From the NCBI GenBank assembly GCA_023474015.1, contig JAMCYN010000167.1, positions 11,559-75,558 of the forward strand: 64,000 nucleotides of DNA, read 5' to 3'. The translations under genes were made by a program, and so were the position numbers. The stretch's first letter is position 1, and the number at the start of each line of letters is the position of its first letter. The notes beneath the pieces are model-generated. The model was not told the origin of the DNA. It did no database searches and saw only the letters and a list, made by a program, of their open reading frames with translations. Shown one piece after another: positions 53,211-62,504 of this stretch. This stretch comes from Armatimonadota bacterium (lineage in GTDB: Bacteria; Armatimonadota; UBA5829).

Positions 53211-54170
53211 TTACCACCCTTGCAGCTTGCTTAAGGCGGCATCCATGGGGGATGGTTCCGCCCGGAGCGCCATCTCGATTGCCACAATGGTTCCTTCGGG
53301 GCTTGTGGCGAGATATACCTTATCGGCTAGCTCTATCATTACCTTGTAGCCCATACCCAGGGAGATTGCGGTTGTGTATCCCTTCGTCAGCGCCACGTCC
53401 GGCAGAGCCAGGGCTTCGATGCCGGGTCCGTCGTCCCTGGCCACGAGCATCAGACCATCGCGGACTGTGTGGAGTGTCACCAGGCCATCGCCCGCGTGCT
53501 TGTGGACATTCGCCATTGCCTCGACCGCGCAGCCCAGAAGGTTCGTGACCCTCTGGCTATCCATGCCGTGCTCCGCCGCAAGCTGCCTGATTTCGTTACG
53601 GGCGTCACTTATGTCTTTCAGGCTCCCGATTGCCCACGAGCGGATAGGTGGGCCTGCCATACGCCGGATATCGTCGGGTTCGGATATTACGAGCTTGCCT
53701 TCAGTGGCGGCGACAATGGTGCGGCTGTAGAACTCCCGCTTGTGGGCTTCCAGATCTCGCTCGCGCTCTTCCGCCAGCCTGCGTTGGCGGCGGCTTTCGG
53801 CTTCTCTCAGTTCACGGCTCACGGCGGGCCCTAGGCGAGAAAGGTTGTGTTTTAGGATGAAGTCCTGAGCGCCCGCTCGCATCATATCGACGCCGGCGTG
53901 ATCTTCGGCGGTCCCTGAAACGAGAATGAGGGGGATGTCCAGCCCGCTGTCGCGGAGGACGCCCAGCGCCGCTGGTCCGCTGAAGTGCGGCATTGTGTAA
54001 TCAGCTATGACGATGTCCCAAGTCTGCTCGCGCAGGGCGTTTGTCATGGCGACGGGAGTTTCTACACGCAGAGAAATGGGATCGTAGCCGTTTTCGCGAA
54101 GCTCATCTGCAAGAAGCAGCGAGTCATCCTCCGAGTCATCGACAATCAAAACGCGCACAGGTATACTCAC
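53211..54170 (-). CDS. Receiver domain fused to an RsbW-like ATPase
   Basis: About 319 residues. The receiver domain (VLIVDDSEDDSLLLADELRE, phospho-Asp in DIVIADYTMPHFSG, Lys in FILKHNL) is followed by a coiled coil and a GHKL/HATPase_c_2 domain (LLGCAVEAMANVHKHAGDG, ARDDGPGIEALALPDVALTKGYT, SLGMGYKVMIELAD) like those of anti-sigma kinases. This suggests phosphorelay control of a partner-switching module. GTG at 54170 follows ACAGGGG; a TATAAT (54192-54187, minus) precedes it without a good -35. Confidence 0.88.
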   Translation of the reverse strand: MSIPVRVLIVDDSEDDSLLLADELRENGYDPISLRVETPVAMTNALREQTWDIVIADYTMPHFSGPAALGVLRDSGLDIPLILVSGTAEDHAGVDMMRAGAQDFILKHNLSRLGPAVSRELREAESRRQRRLAEERERDLEAHKREFYSRTIVAATEGKLVISEPDDIRRMAGPPIRSWAIGSLKDISDARNEIRQLAAEHGMDSQRVTNLLGCAVEAMANVHKHAGDGLVTLHTVRDGLMLVARDDGPGIEALALPDVALTKGYTTAISLGMGYKVMIELADKVYLATSPEGTIVAIEMALRAEPSPMDAALSKLQGW

Positions 54171-54353
54171 TGTTCGTACCCCTGTTATTATACGAATTTC
54201 AGAGGCAGGACGTGCCAACTATTACGCCAATATGCCCACAACGCACTTACTCAACACGCCGGGCCTTTCCGAGCCGATACGTAGGGCAACCTCATCAATT
54301 CTACACCTCACCTATACCCATTTTGCGCGGAACCGACACCACTGCCCTTCCTC

Positions 54354-55640
54354 TCAGATATCGTAATTGTCAGTCATCTCCGGCTGTGGCGGTATGATTC
54401 CTCCTCCCGCGACGTTGTATTCGTCCACTATCACGAACCGCCCGGTCTCGACTATTTCGCTGAAAGCATCGAAAGCTATTGGCTTTCTGAGGTGCAGGGT
54501 CACGGTGGCGACCTCGTTCTTGGCGACTTCCGTGGCCACGGCCCCGACCGACGCCAGGCTGGAGGTATCGATAACGTTGCTCAGGGAGGTCACCTCGCAC
54601 TCCAACTCCTGGGTAGCCAGCTTCAACGTATATGTCTTGCCGACCTTCAGATGGCGGTCACCCAGCCAGAACAGGCTGGCCGTTATGGCGTTGGATGAGC
54701 GGGGCGCGCGGTCGTGATGCGAGACGACATCCCCGCGCTCAACGAAAATCTGCTCCGTCAGCGTGATCCCGATCGACTCACCGGGCGTGGCGAAGTCCCT
54801 CTCCGGGCTGTTCCATCGCTCGATTGTCTTGACCACGGCTTTGTGACCCGAGGGGCTGAAGGTGATCTCGTCGCCCTCCTTCAACACGCCCGATTCCACT
54901 CGCCCCGCCACGATCCGCCGCCGGTCGAACTTATAGACATCCTGCACAGGCATCCGCAATGGGAGTTCCTGCTTGGAGCCGATGGCCGTGAACAAATCCA
55001 GCGATTCCAGCACGGTAGGGCCGTCGTACCAAGGCATCGTAGCCTCGCCCCGTTTCGCGACGTTGTCGCCGTCTCGGGCCGAGACCGGTATCACGAACCC
55101 CGGCTCCACGTTCATCTGAGACAAGAACCGCACATATTCGGCCTTTACCGACTCGAAGACCTCCTGAGAATAGTCCACCAAATCCATCTTGTTGATCACG
55201 ACAGTGACTTGGCGGATGCCCAGGAGCTTCAGCAGGTAGCCGTGTCTTCGGGACTGCTCCTGGACCCCCTCCTCGGCGTCTATGAGCAGAATCGCCGCGT
55301 CCGCCGAGGCCGCGCCCGTGACCATGTTCTTCAGGAATTCCTTGTGTCCCGGCGCGTCGATGATCACGTAGTCGCGCTGGTCGGTGCTGAAGTACGTTTG
55401 CGCGGTGTCGATGGTGATACCCTGGTCGCGTTCCTCCTCCAGTGCATCAAGCAGGAAGGCGAACTCGAACAGCTTGCCGGTGTCCTCGCAGACGCGCGCT
55501 ACGGCCTCATACTTGCCGTCGGGCAGGCTGCCGGTGTCGTAGAAGAGCCGTCCGACCAGCGTGGACTTGCCGTGGTCCACGTGGCCGACGATTACGATAT
55601 TCATCTTGGGCCTGGCGGCCCGAATGGTGTCTAAATTCAT
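54354..55640 (-). CDS. cysN: Sulfate adenylyltransferase subunit 1 (GTPase)
   Basis: 428 residues of the EF-Tu-like GTPase that drives APS formation with CysD. G1 [10 protein letters not shown]3 DAPGHKEF, G4 NKMD and the sulfate-specific [13 protein letters not shown] are clear. There is no C-terminal APS kinase domain, consistent with the APS-type reductase encoded by cysH. It follows cysD across a 102-bp gap filled by an inverted heptad element. Last gene of the operon. Confidence 0.97.
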   Translation of the reverse strand: MNLDTIRAARPKMNIVIVGHVDHGKSTLVGRLFYDTGSLPDGKYEAVARVCEDTGKLFEFAFLLDALEEERDQGITIDTAQTYFSTDQRDYVIIDAPGHKEFLKNMVTGAASADAAILLIDAEEGVQEQSRRHGYLLKLLGIRQVTVVINKMDLVDYSQEVFESVKAEYVRFLSQMNVEPGFVIPVSARDGDNVAKRGEATMPWYDGPTVLESLDLFTAIGSKQELPLRMPVQDVYKFDRRRIVAGRVESGVLKEGDEITFSPSGHKAVVKTIERWNSPERDFATPGESIGITLTEQIFVERGDVVSHHDRAPRSSNAITASLFWLGDRHLKVGKTYTLKLATQELECEVTSLSNVIDTSSLASVGAVATEVAKNEVATVTLHLRKPIAFDAFSEIVETGRFVIVDEYNVAGGGIIPPQPEMTDNYDI

Positions 55641-55651
55641 AGATTACTCCT

Positions 55652-55738
55652 TAATGCAGAATGATGAATGCAGAATGCAGAATAATCCGCGGTTGCCAGG
55701 TCCCTTCATTCTGCATTCTGCATTCTACATTCTTCATT
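55652..55738. repeat. Inverted heptad element between cysD and cysN
   Basis: The left arm GCAGAAT-GATGAAT-GCAGAAT-GCAGAAT, a core ending CCAGGTCCCTT (AAGGGACC on the minus strand), and a right arm of ATTCTGC/ATTCTAC units. Same family as 11031, 13855, 14905 and 60598. Confidence 0.88.
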
Positions 55739-55742
55739 TTCC

Positions 55743-56567
55743 TCACATATATCCCTTCGCCCGCAGCTTCTGCATGGCGTAGGTGTCTTCCTGATCCTGC
55801 GCACGAACGGAGCGCTCGCTTACGGTCGTATTGCGCAGCTCCTCGATGATTTCGTCCACGGTCGTAGCGTCGGACTTGATTCGACCTGTGCACGGCGCGC
55901 AGCCCAGCGAACGATACCGCTCACCGTTTCGCGCGAAGTAGAGATCGACTATCGGGATATTCTCCCGCTTGATATAGTGCCACACATCGATCTCGGTCCA
56001 ATGCAGCAGGGGATGCACCCGGATGTGGGTGTCCTTGTCGAAGTCGGTCTTGAATTGGTCCCAGAACTCCGGCGGCTGGTCCTTATAGTTCCATTCGAAG
56101 TTCTTGTCCCTGGGCGAGAAGTATCGCTCCTTGGCCCGTGTTCCCTCTTCGTCGCGTCTGATCCCGAGGATGAGCGCGGTGAACTCCTGCTCGGCCATAA
56201 GCTGCTGCAGGGCCTCGGTCTTGAGGGAGTTGCAGCAGACGATGCGGCCCTTGTCCGGTCCCATCCCGGCGGCGAGCGCCTCGGTGTTCTGGCCAACGAT
56301 CAACCGTAGTCCCCACTCACCGGCTACTTTGTCCCGGAACTCGATCATCTCGGGAATCTTCAGGCTGGTGTCGATGTGGACCAGGGGTATCGGGCAATGC
56401 CCCGCGAACGCCTTGCGGGCGAGCCACAGCAGGACCGTCGAGTCCTTGCCGATGCTCCAGAGCATCGCCAGCTTCTTGAACTTTTTATATGCCTCTCTGA
56501 GTATATAGACGCTCTGGTGTTCCAGAGAATCAAGGTGATCCATTTCCGTCAACTGAACGTAACTCAC
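55743..56567 (-). CDS. cysD: Sulfate adenylyltransferase subunit 2
   Basis: 274 residues of the PP-loop ATP pyrophosphatase family: [11 protein letters not shown] (P-loop), [36 protein letters not shown] and GCAPCTGRI. With CysN it makes adenosine phosphosulfate from sulfate and ATP. Its start overlaps the end of cysH by 4 bp (56564-56567), implying coupled translation. Confidence 0.97.
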   Translation of the reverse strand: MSYVQLTEMDHLDSLEHQSVYILREAYKKFKKLAMLWSIGKDSTVLLWLARKAFAGHCPIPLVHIDTSLKIPEMIEFRDKVAGEWGLRLIVGQNTEALAAGMGPDKGRIVCCNSLKTEALQQLMAEQEFTALILGIRRDEEGTRAKERYFSPRDKNFEWNYKDQPPEFWDQFKTDFDKDTHIRVHPLLHWTEIDVWHYIKRENIPIVDLYFARNGERYRSLGCAPCTGRIKSDATTVDEIIEELRNTTVSERSVRAQDQEDTYAMQKLRAKGYM

Positions 56568-57310
56568 GGTCGTATTACCTCTCCGTCTTTAATGTGCAGT
56601 CCGCACTCCTTGTGCTCCGGCGATTCCCACCACCATCTCCCGGCGCGCAGATCCTCGCCCGGCTGGACTGCCCGCGTGCACGGTGCGCAGCCGATGGATG
56701 GGAACCCCTGGTCGTGCAATTCGTTGTATGGGACCGCATTGGCGCGGATGTAGTCCCAGACATCCCCCTCGGTCCAATCCGCGAGCGGGTTGATCTTCAG
56801 GATTCCGCCGTGGGCGTCGTCGATCTCGACCTTGTCCAGCGCCGTCCGAGTAAGCGATTGGCTCCGGCGCAGGCCCGTTATCCATGCGTCCACACCGGTA
56901 AGCGCCCTCGATAAAGGCTCCACCTTGCGTATCCGGCAGCATTCCTTGCGGTTATCGACGGACTCGTAGAAGCTGTTAGTCCCCTTCGTCCGGGTCAGCC
57001 GCTCGATTGGCTCGGTCTGGGGGAAGTAGACTTCTATGTCGATCTCATACTTCGCCCGAACGCGGTCGACTAGATCGTATGTCTGCTGATGCAGCCTGCC
57101 CGTGTCGAGAAAGAAGACCCTCGGCGAAGCCGTCGCCTTGCTCAAGATGTCTATCAGCGCCACGTCTTCAGCTCCGAAGCTCGACGCCAGCGTTACTCTG
57201 TCTCCAAACCGCCGCACCGCCCAGGAAATAACCTCGCTCGCCGCCGAGCGGATAAGCGCCTCGTTCAGTTCCCGAACTTCTTGGCTCGAAAGGCGTGTGT
57301 CGTTGATCAT
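56564..57310 (-). CDS. cysH: Adenylyl-sulfate (APS) reductase, iron-sulfur type
   Basis: 248 residues. The cysteine pairs Cys124-Cys125 (KECCRIRKV) and Cys208/Cys211 (IGCAPCTRA) mark the [4Fe-4S] APS reductases rather than the cluster-free PAPS enzyme; Cys236 in KECGLH is the catalytic cysteine. SSFGAEDV is the modified PP-loop. It reduces APS to sulfite with thioredoxin. The TauE-type permease gene ends just before it (57311), so the operon is tightly packed. No sulfite reductase is in the window. Confidence 0.96.
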   Translation of the reverse strand: MINDTRLSSQEVRELNEALIRSAASEVISWAVRRFGDRVTLASSFGAEDVALIDILSKATASPRVFFLDTGRLHQQTYDLVDRVRAKYEIDIEVYFPQTEPIERLTRTKGTNSFYESVDNRKECCRIRKVEPLSRALTGVDAWITGLRRSQSLTRTALDKVEIDDAHGGILKINPLADWTEGDVWDYIRANAVPYNELHDQGFPSIGCAPCTRAVQPGEDLRAGRWWWESPEHKECGLHIKDGEVIRP

Positions 57311-58306
57311 CTAGATCACCTCCGGTTCATTGGATTTCGCGCTGACGAATGCTTTCTTGTCAGCTCGGATGCCCGCGACCAGTTTCCAGATAATCAGTCC
57401 GGCCAGCGACAGCGCAAGAGTCCACAACACAACCGCCGACACTACAACCTGACCAAGCTGCTTTGCCAGGACGGCGGCGGCGGACCCCAGCACCATGACC
57501 GCCAGGTAGAACCTTATCTTCTCGCTCTCCACATATCTCGTCGCCAGTGCCCCAAGCTGACTGCCGACCGATGCGCCCAGCAGCATCACCACAGCCGCGA
57601 TCAGGTCGACTCGTCCCTCTCTCGCATAAAGAAACGCCCCATATCCTCCCGAGAAGGCTACCTCCAACAGGTCGGTACCGACAGCTATGCGCATCGGCAT
57701 TCCAACAAGGTAAAGCAGTGCGGGCATCCGTATGAATCCGCCGCCAACACCAAGGAAAGCGGACAAAAACCCGGTAGCGAGGCCAAGTAACACAACTCCC
57801 CAGACACTGACGCTCTTGATACCCGATTTGGGGAGGGATACAAGGGGCTTCACCTTTAACCATCTCTGGAGCAAAGCTCCGTTTCTGGAAGCGCACTCTC
57901 CGCGCGCCGTCATAGCCTCCCGAAGTATAAGCGAGCCAACGATTGTCAGCAGGGCGATATAGGTAAAGCGCAGCACGGTTTCGGTGGCATTTATGTGTTC
58001 CAGAGCCATAACAGCCGTGGTCCCGAGCTTCACCCCCGGAAACGTGCCCAGCAGCAATAATGCACCGGCTTTCCAGTCGATATGACCCAGCTTGCGGTGG
58101 CGCATCGTCGCAATGACCGATTTGCCTGTCACGTGCGCCAAGTCCGTTCCGATTGCAAGGGTCATAGGGAAGCCGAGGATGTTCAGGGCGGGAGTCACCA
58201 GGAATGCTCCACCGACGCCGAAGAAACTTCCCGCCACGCCAACACAGAAGCCGATGAGAGCCAGGGCGACTCCCATTGGGAGGGTTGGAATCGTTCCAAC
58301 GTACAT
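57311..58306 (-). CDS. TauE/SafE-family permease
   Basis: 331-residue membrane protein with about eight helices and internal duplication: GFCVGVAGSFFGVGGAFLVTPALNILG and GLATGFLSAFLGVGGGFIRMPALLYLVG. Family members move sulfite, sulfate or organosulfonates. Ahead of cysH it is a good candidate for sulfate uptake or sulfite release. Its ATG overlaps the stop of the 49-residue peptide gene as TGATG. Confidence 0.92.
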   Translation of the reverse strand: MYVGTIPTLPMGVALALIGFCVGVAGSFFGVGGAFLVTPALNILGFPMTLAIGTDLAHVTGKSVIATMRHRKLGHIDWKAGALLLLGTFPGVKLGTTAVMALEHINATETVLRFTYIALLTIVGSLILREAMTARGECASRNGALLQRWLKVKPLVSLPKSGIKSVSVWGVVLLGLATGFLSAFLGVGGGFIRMPALLYLVGMPMRIAVGTDLLEVAFSGGYGAFLYAREGRVDLIAAVVMLLGASVGSQLGALATRYVESEKIRFYLAVMVLGSAAAVLAKQLGQVVVSAVVLWTLALSLAGLIIWKLVAGIRADKKAFVSAKSNEPEVI

Positions 58307-58455
58307 CAGCGGGACCCGCCCTGAAGATCAACGCCTAACCACCCCAGAATCCGCTGCGCGGCTATCCCCAAAGCAAGTCCGGCAGTCACCATTCCCGCCA
58401 CAACAACGATTGCGTAGATGTTGGGCGTTATGTCGAGCATGAGTCCGTGTGCCAT
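58306..58455 (-). CDS. 49-residue single-helix membrane peptide
   Basis: A short open frame read on the minus strand: ATG at 58455 with GGAGGAAACACA before it, and TGA at 58308-58306 overlapping the ATG of the permease gene (TGATG). The peptide starts MAHGLMLDITPNIYAI, has one hydrophobic helix (AIVVVAGMVTAGLALGIAA) and ends QRILGWLGVDLQGGSR. It resembles no family I can name. Its strong ribosome-binding site and coupled stop argue that it is translated; a permease subunit or a translational lead peptide are both possible. Confidence 0.75.
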   Translation of the reverse strand: MAHGLMLDITPNIYAIVVVAGMVTAGLALGIAAQRILGWLGVDLQGGSR

Positions 58456-58479
58456 TGTGTTTCCTCCATAAGCACAGAA

Positions 58480-58521
58480 GAGGCCGACAAAGCAGCAACG
58501 TGTTGCTGCTTTGTCGGCCTC
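58480..58521 (-). promoter_or_regulatory. 20-bp perfect hairpin in the sulfate-operon leader
   Basis: Arms 58480-58499 and 58502-58521 are perfect complements (GAGGCCGACAAAGCAGCAAC type) with a 2-nt centre. In the minus-strand transcript the hairpin lies about 25 nt before the first start codon and is followed by TTCTGTGCTT. Attenuator or regulated leader is possible. Confidence 0.8.
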
Positions 58522-58576
58522 CAGTGTTTCTGGTCAGCCTGCTATTCCGGTCGGCTTACTCGGTTTATATACCCAT

Positions 58577-58605
58577 ATTATGCCAGCCGAGCCGGTCTTT
58601 GTCAA
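58577..58605 (-). promoter_or_regulatory. Promoter of the sulfate assimilation operon
   Basis: Minus-strand TTGACA (58605-58600), 17-bp spacer, CATAAT (58582-58577). The predicted leader is about 115 nt and contains the hairpin. Confidence 0.75.
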
Positions 58606-58656
58606 TACATTTCCTGCAGATTTGTGGAATATCTTGGGAATTGGGGGGGATCGGCC

Positions 58657-59871
58657 CTACTCATACCGCAGCGCATCTATCGGATTCAAATTCGACGCCT
58701 GCCTTGCGGGATAGAGACCGAAGAATATCCCCACAAGCGCGGCGAATGAGAACGACAGCAGGATCGATTGAAGGGATACGGTCGTCTGCCAGCCCGTGAG
58801 GCTTCCCACAGCCTTCGAGCTCAACACGCCCGCGATGACCCCCACGACCCCCCCGAGAAGCGAGAGCACCAGGCTCTCGACCAGGAACTGCATCATAATA
58901 TCCCGCCTGCGCGCCCCCAGCGCCTTCCTGATGCCTATCTCGCGCGTGCGCTCCGTTACCGAGACCAGCATGATGTTCATGATGCCGATCCCGCCCACCA
59001 GCAGCGACACGCTCGCGATACCTGCCAGGAGCAGTGTGAACGTCTGGCTCGTCTGCGAGGCCATCTCCATATACTCCGCCTGGTTGCGGATTATGAAGTC
59101 GTCAGGCTGGTCATCGGGGAGCTTGTGGCGCTTTCGCAGGAGCGCCCCAACCTCGATGCTTGCCTGTTCCATCAACTCCATCGACTTCGCCTGAACGCTG
59201 ACCGCACGGATATACTGCACGCCGAAGACCCGGCGCATGGCGGTGGTGATGGGAATGAATATCTGGTCGTCGGGGTCCATAAACCCGATGGCTCCTTTGG
59301 GCCTCATCAGTCCGAGCACGGTATACTTAGAGCCTTTGATGCGGATCGACTTGCCGACCGGAGAAGCATCCCCGAAGAGGTTGTGCGCGGTGGTCGGGCC
59401 TATCGCCGCCACCTTGCGCGAGCCTCTGACGTCTTGCTCCGAGAAGAACTTGCCGTCCTGCACGGTGTAGTCGCGCACGGATGGGTAGTCGGCCGTCGTG
59501 CCGAATATATTTGTATTTGTGTTCTGGTTGCCGTATTTCACCTGCTGAAACTGGCGCACCTCGGGGACGGCCTTCGACACCGACTGACACTTGGACGCAA
59601 TCGCCTTCGCATCGTCCAGAGTCAGGGTCTGGCTGGTTCCGAACCCGCCCATAACCACGCCCATTCTGGACTGGCCCGATATGACAACCAATACGTTGGT
59701 CCCCATTTGCTGAATCATCTTTAGGGTGGATTCGCGGGCGCCCTGGGCTATGGCGAGCATGGCGATGACCGCCCCGACCCCGATGATCACGCCAAGCATG
59801 GTGAGCGTGGCGCGCAGCTTGTTCGCGACCAGGCCTTCGATGCCGACTTCTATACTCTCACGCAGGTTCAT
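58657..59871 (-). CDS. MacB-type ABC transporter permease
   Basis: 404 residues with the FtsX/MacB plan: one N-terminal helix ([23 protein letters not shown]), a large periplasmic MacB_PCD domain, and three C-terminal helices with [33 protein letters not shown]. It works with the ATPase encoded next (4-bp ATGA overlap), the adaptor and the TolC-like channel, exporting antibiotics, peptides or lipophilic compounds across both membranes. Confidence 0.94.
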   Translation of the reverse strand: MNLRESIEVGIEGLVANKLRATLTMLGVIIGVGAVIAMLAIAQGARESTLKMIQQMGTNVLVVISGQSRMGVVMGGFGTSQTLTLDDAKAIASKCQSVSKAVPEVRQFQQVKYGNQNTNTNIFGTTADYPSVRDYTVQDGKFFSEQDVRGSRKVAAIGPTTAHNLFGDASPVGKSIRIKGSKYTVLGLMRPKGAIGFMDPDDQIFIPITTAMRRVFGVQYIRAVSVQAKSMELMEQASIEVGALLRKRHKLPDDQPDDFIIRNQAEYMEMASQTSQTFTLLLAGIASVSLLVGGIGIMNIMLVSVTERTREIGIRKALGARRRDIMMQFLVESLVLSLLGGVVGVIAGVLSSKAVGSLTGWQTTVSLQSILLSFSFAALVGIFFGLYPARQASNLNPIDALRYE

Positions 59872-60596
59872 TCGTCTTCCTCCGGCGGAAGTTTTGCCAA
59901 CTGACCCCGAGCCTTCACGCGGTCTTGAACTCGCTGATCCGAGACGACGTGCCCGTCCCTGAATCGAATGACCCGCTCGGCGTGTCGGGCGATCTCTTCC
60001 TCGTGCGTGACGATGATGATCGTCTTGCCCTCGGCATGCAGGTCCTGAAAGAGGAGCATTATCTCCTCGCTTGTGCGAGTGTCGAGGTTGCCGGTAGGCT
60101 CGTCGCCCAGGATCATGAGAGGGTCATTGACGAGCGCCCTCGCGATGGCCACGCGTTGTTGCTGGCCGCCGGATAACTCATTCGGCTTGTGATGCACTCT
60201 GTCCGCCAGGCCGACTCGTTCCAGGGCGGCGAGCGCCTTTTCTTCCGAGTCGCCGGAGTCGGGGTTATACATAAGCGGAAGCATCACCTGCCGATACGCG
60301 GGTCGCCTGGGGATCAGATTGAACGTCTGAAAGACGAACCCGATCTTGCGGTTGCGCACCATCGCGAGCTCGTCCTCGTCCATGGATGCGACATCCTCGG
60401 TTCCGAGACGGTAGGCGCCCTCGGTCGGCTGATCCAGGCACCCGAGTATGTTCATGAACGTCGATTTGCCGGAGCCGGACGGCCCCATTATCGCGACGAA
60501 CTCACCCGAGCCGATATTCAGTGACACGCCCCTCAAGGCGTGCACCGATATATCCCCCATCAGGTAGCGCTTGTGCAGGTTGTCAACAGTGATCAT
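59868..60596 (-). CDS. MacB/LolD-type ABC transporter ATPase
   Basis: 242 residues: Walker [10 protein letters not shown], signature LSGGQQQR, Walker [10 protein letters not shown] and an H-loop histidine (VTHEEE). [20 protein letters not shown] is typical of the LolD/MacB group. A C-terminal tail beyond the usual end ([19 protein letters not shown]) is charged. It is the ATPase half of a split MacB. The gap to the adaptor gene (60597-60797) is filled with heptad and hairpin repeats. Confidence 0.95.
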   Translation of the reverse strand: MITVDNLHKRYLMGDISVHALRGVSLNIGSGEFVAIMGPSGSGKSTFMNILGCLDQPTEGAYRLGTEDVASMDEDELAMVRNRKIGFVFQTFNLIPRRPAYRQVMLPLMYNPDSGDSEEKALAALERVGLADRVHHKPNELSGGQQQRVAIARALVNDPLMILGDEPTGNLDTRTSEEIMLLFQDLHAEGKTIIIVTHEEEIARHAERVIRFRDGHVVSDQRVQDRVKARGQLAKLPPEEDE

Positions 60597-60597
60597 G

Positions 60598-60686
60598 CTT
60601 AATGAAGAATGATGAATGCAGAATGCAGAATGACCTGTAATTGAAAGCTCCCTTCATTCTGCATTCTGCATTCATCATTCTGCAAT
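60598..60686. repeat. Inverted heptad element between adaptor and ATPase genes
   Basis: GAAGAAT-GATGAAT-GCAGAAT-GCAGAAT left arm, a core beginning GACCTGTAATTG and ending CTCCCTT, and a right arm of ATTCTGC/ATTCATC units. An imperfect hairpin TCCGGATT-TGC-AATCCGGGA follows at 60703-60723 and an inverted CACGAAAA array at 60763-60783. Confidence 0.88.
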
Positions 60687-60797
60687 CCCCTTCTGTATGT
60701 TCGTCCGGATTTGCAATCCGGGACGAAAGGGGCAATCTAGGGATTTCTATTCCCCCTTCCCCTTTCGTGTTTTCGTGATGAAATTCCCTTCTCTTGC

Positions 60798-62504
60798 CTA
60801 CATCCCTCGACGGCCGCCGCGTCCTCCCATGCCGCCCATGCCGGGGCCTCCCATGCCGCCGGGCATGCCAGACGGCTGGCCCGCGCCCATCGGCTGGATT
60901 ATGGCCGTGACGACCGTATCGCCCTTTTTCAGGCCGCGCTTGATCTCAGTGTAGTCCTTACCGGCGAGACCGATCTTCACCTTGCGCTCGACCTGTTTAT
61001 CGCCGAGGATCACCGTAACCGTGCCGCCGCTGTCGGACTCCTTCACGGCCTCGTTCGGCGCCATCAGCACATTCCGCCTGCGACCGGTGATGAAATCGCA
61101 AGTGGCGTTCATGCCCGGTTTCAGGCGCGGGTCGGGGCGCTTGAGTTCCACCGTTACAGGGATGGTCGTGACGTTTTGGTCCATCACCGACTGCGGCGCG
61201 ATCTTGGTGACCTTGCCGGTGAACAGTTCGTCCGGGTAGGCCTCGACAGTGATATCGACCTCCTGGCCGACCTTAATCTGCCCGATATCCGTCTCATCGA
61301 CGCTTACCAGTGCATACATCCGGCTCACATCGGCGATATCCACTATACCGACCCCTGCGCCCGAACCGGCGAATGACGATCTACCGGCGGTGACTATCGA
61401 GCCTTCTTCCACATATTTCTTCGTCACGATGCCGGCTCTGGGGGCGACGATGGTCGTGTAACCGAGCTGAGTCTGGGCGTTCTGGAAGGCGGCCTGCTGG
61501 CGAGTGACGGTTGCCTGAGCCTGGGTGATGTCCCCCTGCCGGATGGGATCGTTATACTTGCCCGCCGCCAGGGCCGCATCTAGGGCTGCCTTGACCTGCC
61601 GGACCGCCGCGTCAGCTGCCGATGCTTCCTGCTGTTTGAGCTTGTCCTGGATCTTATTGGCCTTCGCGTTGTCGAGCTCGGCCTTCGCCTGCTGCGCTCT
61701 GGCCTTCGCGGATTTGATGTCCTGGTCGGTCTCTGACTTTATGGTCTTGAGTTTCTCGCGGACGGAGTCGAGCTGCGCCTTCGCTACCTCATATTTCTCC
61801 TCGGCGGCATCGGCCTGGCTTTTGGATACGAACCCCTTGGCCAGCAGTTCCTTCTGACGATTGTTTTCTCTTTCAGCGGCATCGAAACTGGCCTTTGCCT
61901 GGTCGAACCCGGCTTGAGCCGAGGCGAGCTTCTGGGGCACAAGAGCACTGCTGGTCTGGTCGATGGCCGCTTGGGCGGCCTCGTAGTTGTTTTGCGCCTG
62001 TTCTATGGCGGCCCTGGTAAGGGACGGCTGCACCCTGGCCTGCGCCTGGGCTTGCTCGAGCCTGATGCGGGCCGCAGCCAGCGCGCGCCTCGCCGATTCT
62101 ATCTGAGCGCTGTTCTGAATGTTCTGCATTGTACGCTGCTGTTGAGCCTGATAGACTTTCGAGATCGCCGCCGCGAGGTCGGCCTGCGATTGCTCGAAGG
62201 CGGTCCGGGTGTCGGTGGGATCAATGCGGGCGATGAGCTGCCCGGCTTTCACCATATCGCCCTCATCCACGGCGAGCTTGACTATCTGCCCGGCGACGTT
62301 GGATTTCACCTGGACCGTCGTGAATGCCTGCAGGGTGCCGTTGGCGGAAACCGTCGCGGTCACGGTTCCCATCTCGACCTTCGCCGTGCGGATGATCGGC
62401 TCTACTCCGCCGGACTGCCTGGCGCGCACAATGGCAATGATCGCGACGAGCAAAACCGCCGCCGCTATGTATTGGTATTTCCATCGTCGTTTCTTACCCG
62501 GCAT
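60798..62504 (-). CDS. RND/MacA-type periplasmic adaptor protein
   Basis: 568 residues. An N-terminal anchor (YQYIAAAVLLVAIIAIV), a split lipoyl domain (SNVAGQIVKLAVDEGDMVKAGQLIARIDP ... TIVAPRAGIVTKKYVEEGS) and beta-barrel domains surround an unusually long helical hairpin (about 100-340, rich in A, Q, K and E). The C-terminus is a Gly/Met tail (GMPGGMGGPGMGGMGG). ATG at 62504 follows GGAGGGCTTG and overlaps the TolC-like gene end. It bridges the ABC transporter and the outer-membrane channel. Confidence 0.93.
   Translation of the reverse strand: MPGKKRRWKYQYIAAAVLLVAIIAIVRARQSGGVEPIIRTAKVEMGTVTATVSANGTLQAFTTVQVKSNVAGQIVKLAVDEGDMVKAGQLIARIDPTDTRTAFEQSQADLAAAISKVYQAQQQRTMQNIQNSAQIESARRALAAARIRLEQAQAQARVQPSLTRAAIEQAQNNYEAAQAAIDQTSSALVPQKLASAQAGFDQAKASFDAAERENNRQKELLAKGFVSKSQADAAEEKYEVAKAQLDSVREKLKTIKSETDQDIKSAKARAQQAKAELDNAKANKIQDKLKQQEASAADAAVRQVKAALDAALAAGKYNDPIRQGDITQAQATVTRQQAAFQNAQTQLGYTTIVAPRAGIVTKKYVEEGSIVTAGRSSFAGSGAGVGIVDIADVSRMYALVSVDETDIGQIKVGQEVDITVEAYPDELFTGKVTKIAPQSVMDQNVTTIPVTVELKRPDPRLKPGMNATCDFITGRRRNVLMAPNEAVKESDSGGTVTVILGDKQVERKVKIGLAGKDYTEIKRGLKKGDTVVTAIIQPMGAGQPSGMPGGMGGPGMGGMGGRGGRRGM

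Noticed and set aside
58480..58521. SAM-type riboswitch in the sulfate leader
   Set aside because: Only one long perfect stem is visible and no conserved SAM riboswitch core was recognised.
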